The notes under the pieces: generated by a model
Seen by the model: only the letters and a program-made list of their open reading frames with translations
Told to the model about the DNA's origin: nothing
Database searches by the model: none
Translations under genes and position numbers: made by a program
Shown here: in pieces, positions 35,858 to 38,322 of the stretch
Layout: each line of letters begins with the position of its first letter
How positions within the stretch are numbered: position 1 is the first letter of the stretch
Source of the DNA: Nitrospira sp.
GTDB lineage: Bacteria; Nitrospirota; Nitrospiria; Nitrospirales; Nitrospiraceae
DNA: 38,322 nucleotides
Direction of reading: 5' to 3'
Assembly: GCA_016788465.1 (NCBI GenBank)
Contig: JAEURV010000204.1
Location: 1 to 38,322, forward strand

Positions 35858-37026
35858 AAAAAGCAGTATTGGCATTAGCAGATGGGACGGTATTCGAAGG
35901 CCGTGCTCTTGGTTATGAAGGTGAAACGGTCGGCGAAGTCGTTTTTAACACAGCCATGACCGGCTACCAGGAGATTCTCAGTGATCCTTCCTACAAGGGG
36001 CAGATCATCACAATGACCTGCCCACAGATCGGGAACTATGGCGTGACGCCTGAGGACGTCGAATCCCGTCGAGCTTGGGCTGAAGGTTTTGTCGTCCTGG
36101 AGGCCAGTCGATTGGTTAGTAACTGGCGAGGTAAGCAGACCCTGCATGAGGCATTAGTAGAGAGTCGGGTTGTCGCCATTGAGGGGATCGACACGAGGGC
36201 GTTGACGAGGCATTTGCGTGAGCACGGGTCGCAACAGGGTTGCATTACGCATCTTGATCTCGATCATGCACGGACGATCGGGCGGGCGAGACAGGCGCCC
36301 GGTATTGTCGGGCGAGATCTTGCGGCTGAAGTCACCTGTGCTCACCCCTACGATTGGACGACAGGGACCGGTGATTGGGCTCCCTGGCCAAGCGGGCAAG
36401 GATCCGGAAGGGGCACGCGTTGGCGGGTGGTCGCATATGATTTCGGCATTAAATATAACATCCTGAGACGACTGGTCGACGTTGGTTGTGATGTGACCGT
36501 GGTTCCTGCCGCCACGCCAATCGAAGCCGTTGAGGTCCTCAAGCCGCACGGAATTTTTCTTTCGAATGGTCCGGGAGACCCGGAGGGCGTTCCATATGCG
36601 GCAAAGTCGGTAGAGCAACTGATCGGTCGCTATCCCATCTTCGGGATTTGTTTGGGGCATCAGATCTTGGGCCTTGCGTTTGGACTCAAGACCTATAAAC
36701 TGAAGTTCGGCCACCATGGAGCGAATCACCCGGTGATGGATCTTCGAACAAGGAAAGTTGAAATTACGTCACAGAACCATAATTTTGCTGTGCAGGCTCC
36801 TACGGCACTCGTCGATGTGCCGAAGGTTCCGCCGGTGATTGATACGCGGTACGGACAGCTTGCGTTAACGCATGTCAGCTTGAATGACTGTTCGGTCGAA
36901 GGGATGGCTTCCCTTGAGCATCCGATCTTCTCGGTCCAGTACCATCCGGAGGCGGCACCGGGACCGCACGATGCCGCCTACTTGTTCCATGAATTTGTAC
37001 GGCGTATGGAGAGACACTATGCGTAA
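35854..37026 (+). CDS. carA: carbamoyl-phosphate synthase small subunit
   Basis: The protein has 390 residues. The N-terminal domain (1-150) opens with [20 protein letters not shown]. The C-terminal glutaminase domain has nucleophile Cys266 in GICLGHQ, with His364 and Glu366 (YHPEA) completing the triad. It releases ammonia from glutamine for CarB. GTG 35854 overlaps the upstream stop by 4 bp, and the sppA start overlaps its end by 8 bp. carB is not in the next 1.3 kb, so the two subunits are not adjacent here. It makes carbamoyl phosphate for PyrB. Confidence 0.98.
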   Translation: MKKAVLALADGTVFEGRALGYEGETVGEVVFNTAMTGYQEILSDPSYKGQIITMTCPQIGNYGVTPEDVESRRAWAEGFVVLEASRLVSNWRGKQTLHEALVESRVVAIEGIDTRALTRHLREHGSQQGCITHLDLDHARTIGRARQAPGIVGRDLAAEVTCAHPYDWTTGTGDWAPWPSGQGSGRGTRWRVVAYDFGIKYNILRRLVDVGCDVTVVPAATPIEAVEVLKPHGIFLSNGPGDPEGVPYAAKSVEQLIGRYPIFGICLGHQILGLAFGLKTYKLKFGHHGANHPVMDLRTRKVEITSQNHNFAVQAPTALVDVPKVPPVIDTRYGQLALTHVSLNDCSVEGMASLEHPIFSVQYHPEAAPGPHDAAYLFHEFVRRMERHYA

Positions 37027-37969
37027 TCGCGTTGTCGTCGGCGTGATTGGACTACTACTGTCAGGTTGCATCAATCTGCCGCCCTTTCCTGGGCAGGGAC
37101 CTCTGCAAGAGGCGCAGGTCGATGGAACCGGTAAAGCGAAAGTGCTGTTGGTCGAAATTTCAGGGATGATCAGCTCTCAGGAGAAAGAGGGGTTGTTCCG
37201 GCAGACTCCGAGCATGATTGCGAACGTCAAGGAACAACTGACTAAAGCCGCGAAGGATGATCAGGTCAAAGCTGTTGTGTTGCGTATCAACACACCTGGA
37301 GGAACGGTTACGGCCTCGGACATCATCTATCATGAGTTGAAAACGTTCAAAGCTAATCGCAAAATTCCTATTATCGCCTCCATCATGGATCTTGGGACCT
37401 CAGGTGGGTACTATGTTGCGGCCGCTGCCGACCGGGTTTTGGCACATCCGTCGTCCGTCACCGGGAGTATTGGTGTCATTATGCTTACGGTCAATGCCAA
37501 AGGGCTGTTGGAAAAGATCGGAGTTGAGGCAACGGCCGTGACCTCAGGTCCTCGTAAGGATATGGGCTCGCCGTTTCGAACCATGACTATGGAAGAACGA
37601 GCCATTTTTCAGGGGTTGATTGATTCATTTTACCAGCGATTTTTGGGCATCGTGCAAGAAGGTCGTTCCAATTTACAGATGGAACAGATCAAGCGCCTGG
37701 CCGATGGTCGCATCTACACAGGGGAACAAGCGAAGGAAGCCGGTTTGGTCGATGAGATCGGCTATCTCGAAGACGCCGTCGAAGTTGCGAAGAAACAAGC
37801 TGGTCTCACGGAAGCTCGTGTCGTGACGTACCAACGTCCAGGTGAGTATTCGAACAACGTGTACTCGAAATTGGTTGCGCCGGGAGGACTCGCCAGCCTG
37901 GCGGATTTTGACCTTGGCACAGTCGTGCGTGGGGGAACTCCCCAGTTTATGTACTTGTGGATGCCCTAG
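37019..37969 (+). CDS. sppA: signal peptide peptidase SppA-type serine protease (lipoprotein)
   Basis: ATG 37019 overlaps the carA end by 8 bp and gives 316 residues. The leader [13 protein letters not shown] ends in a lipobox (Cys17), so it is lipid-anchored. The catalytic dyad is Ser128 (LGTSGGYY) and Lys180 (GPRKDMGSP), as in the short SppA type of bacteria. SppA clears leftover signal peptides. The ClpP-like fold is seen in the block [12 protein letters not shown]. It is co-transcribed with the pyr genes only by position; no functional link is apparent. Confidence 0.93.
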   Translation: MRNRVVVGVIGLLLSGCINLPPFPGQGPLQEAQVDGTGKAKVLLVEISGMISSQEKEGLFRQTPSMIANVKEQLTKAAKDDQVKAVVLRINTPGGTVTASDIIYHELKTFKANRKIPIIASIMDLGTSGGYYVAAAADRVLAHPSSVTGSIGVIMLTVNAKGLLEKIGVEATAVTSGPRKDMGSPFRTMTMEERAIFQGLIDSFYQRFLGIVQEGRSNLQMEQIKRLADGRIYTGEQAKEAGLVDEIGYLEDAVEVAKKQAGLTEARVVTYQRPGEYSNNVYSKLVAPGGLASLADFDLGTVVRGGTPQFMYLWMP

Positions 37970-38038
37970 GAATAAAGAAGGGTGGCGAAGGTGTGGCTGG
38001 TGTTAGAATGAAGGTGAAGGGTGCGACAGAGGTGATAG

Positions 38039-38322
38039 ATGGTGCAGCCGTCGGATCACGAGATCGACCGATTGCTCTCAATGCCAGTTCATCGTCGGGC
38101 TTTGCTCTTGGGAGGTGTTCGCAAAGCCATGGGGCTTTCGTGTCTTCTCACAACTGGGTCCGTGGGAACCTTGGCCGCGGCAGTGAGCGGATGCGTCAGG
38201 GCTCCGGGAACCGCACGGGATCAGTTCATTTATATCTCCGAAGAAAAAGAAATCGCGATGGGAGTCGGGGCCTATCGGGAATTATTACGAAAAGCGCCGG
38301 TGAGCGACGATCCTGAGTTGAA
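38039..38322 (+). CDS. M48-family metalloprotease, N-terminal part (cut by window edge)
   Basis: The frame from ATG 38039 has GAGGTG just upstream and stays open to the edge (94 residues). Its N-terminus (about 25-50) is hydrophobic and ends in a lipobox-like AVSGC (Cys52). The next block, DQFIYISEEKEIAMGVGAYRE, is typical of the start of BepA/LoiP-type M48 peptidases, which have an ISEEQEIAMG motif. The zinc site must lie beyond the edge. It follows sppA by 69 bp on the same strand, so two envelope proteases sit side by side. Confidence 0.75.
   Translation, partial: MVQPSDHEIDRLLSMPVHRRALLLGGVRKAMGLSCLLTTGSVGTLAAAVSGCVRAPGTARDQFIYISEEKEIAMGVGAYRELLRKAPVSDDPEL

Noticed and set aside
36154-36729. 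A 191-codon reverse frame opposite carA
   Set aside because: carA has its full catalytic triad and overlapping neighbours on the forward strand; this is a shadow frame.
37957-38316. A 119-codon forward frame after sppA
   Set aside because: A different frame starting at 38039 encodes a lipobox and the ISEEKEIAMG block of M48 proteases; this frame has a low-complexity Ser/Arg/Gly translation.

Overview
The window looks like a stretch of a Nitrospira-type (Nitrospirota) chromosome carrying a small integrated element at its left end. The lineage is an inference from gene content and style (two-component genes whose receiver carries a Cys-rich tail, squalene synthase, Sel1 lipoproteins, a CorA-like protein); no marker gene here proves it. 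No rRNA gene, CRISPR array or complete insertion sequence was seen.

Region 1 (353-7535) is an integrated element of about 7.2 kb in tRNA-Ala(CGC). A perfect 19-bp direct repeat (353-371 and 7517-7535) bounds it. The left copy is the 5' end of the intact tRNA gene, so the element sits upstream of the tRNA rather than at its usual 3' target. Rightward genes are a tyrosine integrase, a serine resolvase (4-bp overlap) and a 443-residue protein with a predicted PD-(D/E)XK nuclease end. Leftward genes are an excisionase-like HTH protein, an unknown protein, a single-tyrosine HUH replication protein, two ribbon-helix-helix regulators and a small unknown protein. The tail of a second integrase lies near the right end, so the site has probably been used more than once. 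The element combines integration with rolling-circle functions and carries one possible defence gene.

Region 2 (7865-16576) is chromosomal. It holds a leftward signalling cluster (Hpt protein, GAF hybrid histidine kinase with two receivers, receiver-GGDEF diguanylate cyclase, receiver with Cys-rich tail), then yqeY, a small lipoprotein, an MFS transporter, two uncharacterised genes and the membrane protease htpX.

Region 3 (17102-28426) holds squalene synthase, a leftward four-gene set with two iron-sulfur proteins, alanine dehydrogenase, tRNA-Pro(CGG), then rightward acylphosphatase, a group-2-like sigma-70 factor, apt, a DksA/TraR-type zinc-finger protein, queC and a cytochrome c. Two neighbouring Sel1-repeat lipoproteins, an outer-membrane beta-barrel and an AlgH/YqgE protein with an apparent signal peptide follow.

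Region 4 (28759-38322) holds an RlmL-type methyltransferase, a divergent CorA-like membrane protein, and a pyrimidine operon: pyrR, pyrB, pyrC, a small membrane protein, carA, sppA, then the start of an M48 metalloprotease. Ahead of pyrR is a nearly textbook PyrR attenuator: a promoter, a PyrR-binding hairpin matching the Gram-positive consensus, a competing antiterminator pairing, and an intrinsic terminator. This is the best-supported regulatory device in the window. carB is not in the visible part of the cluster.
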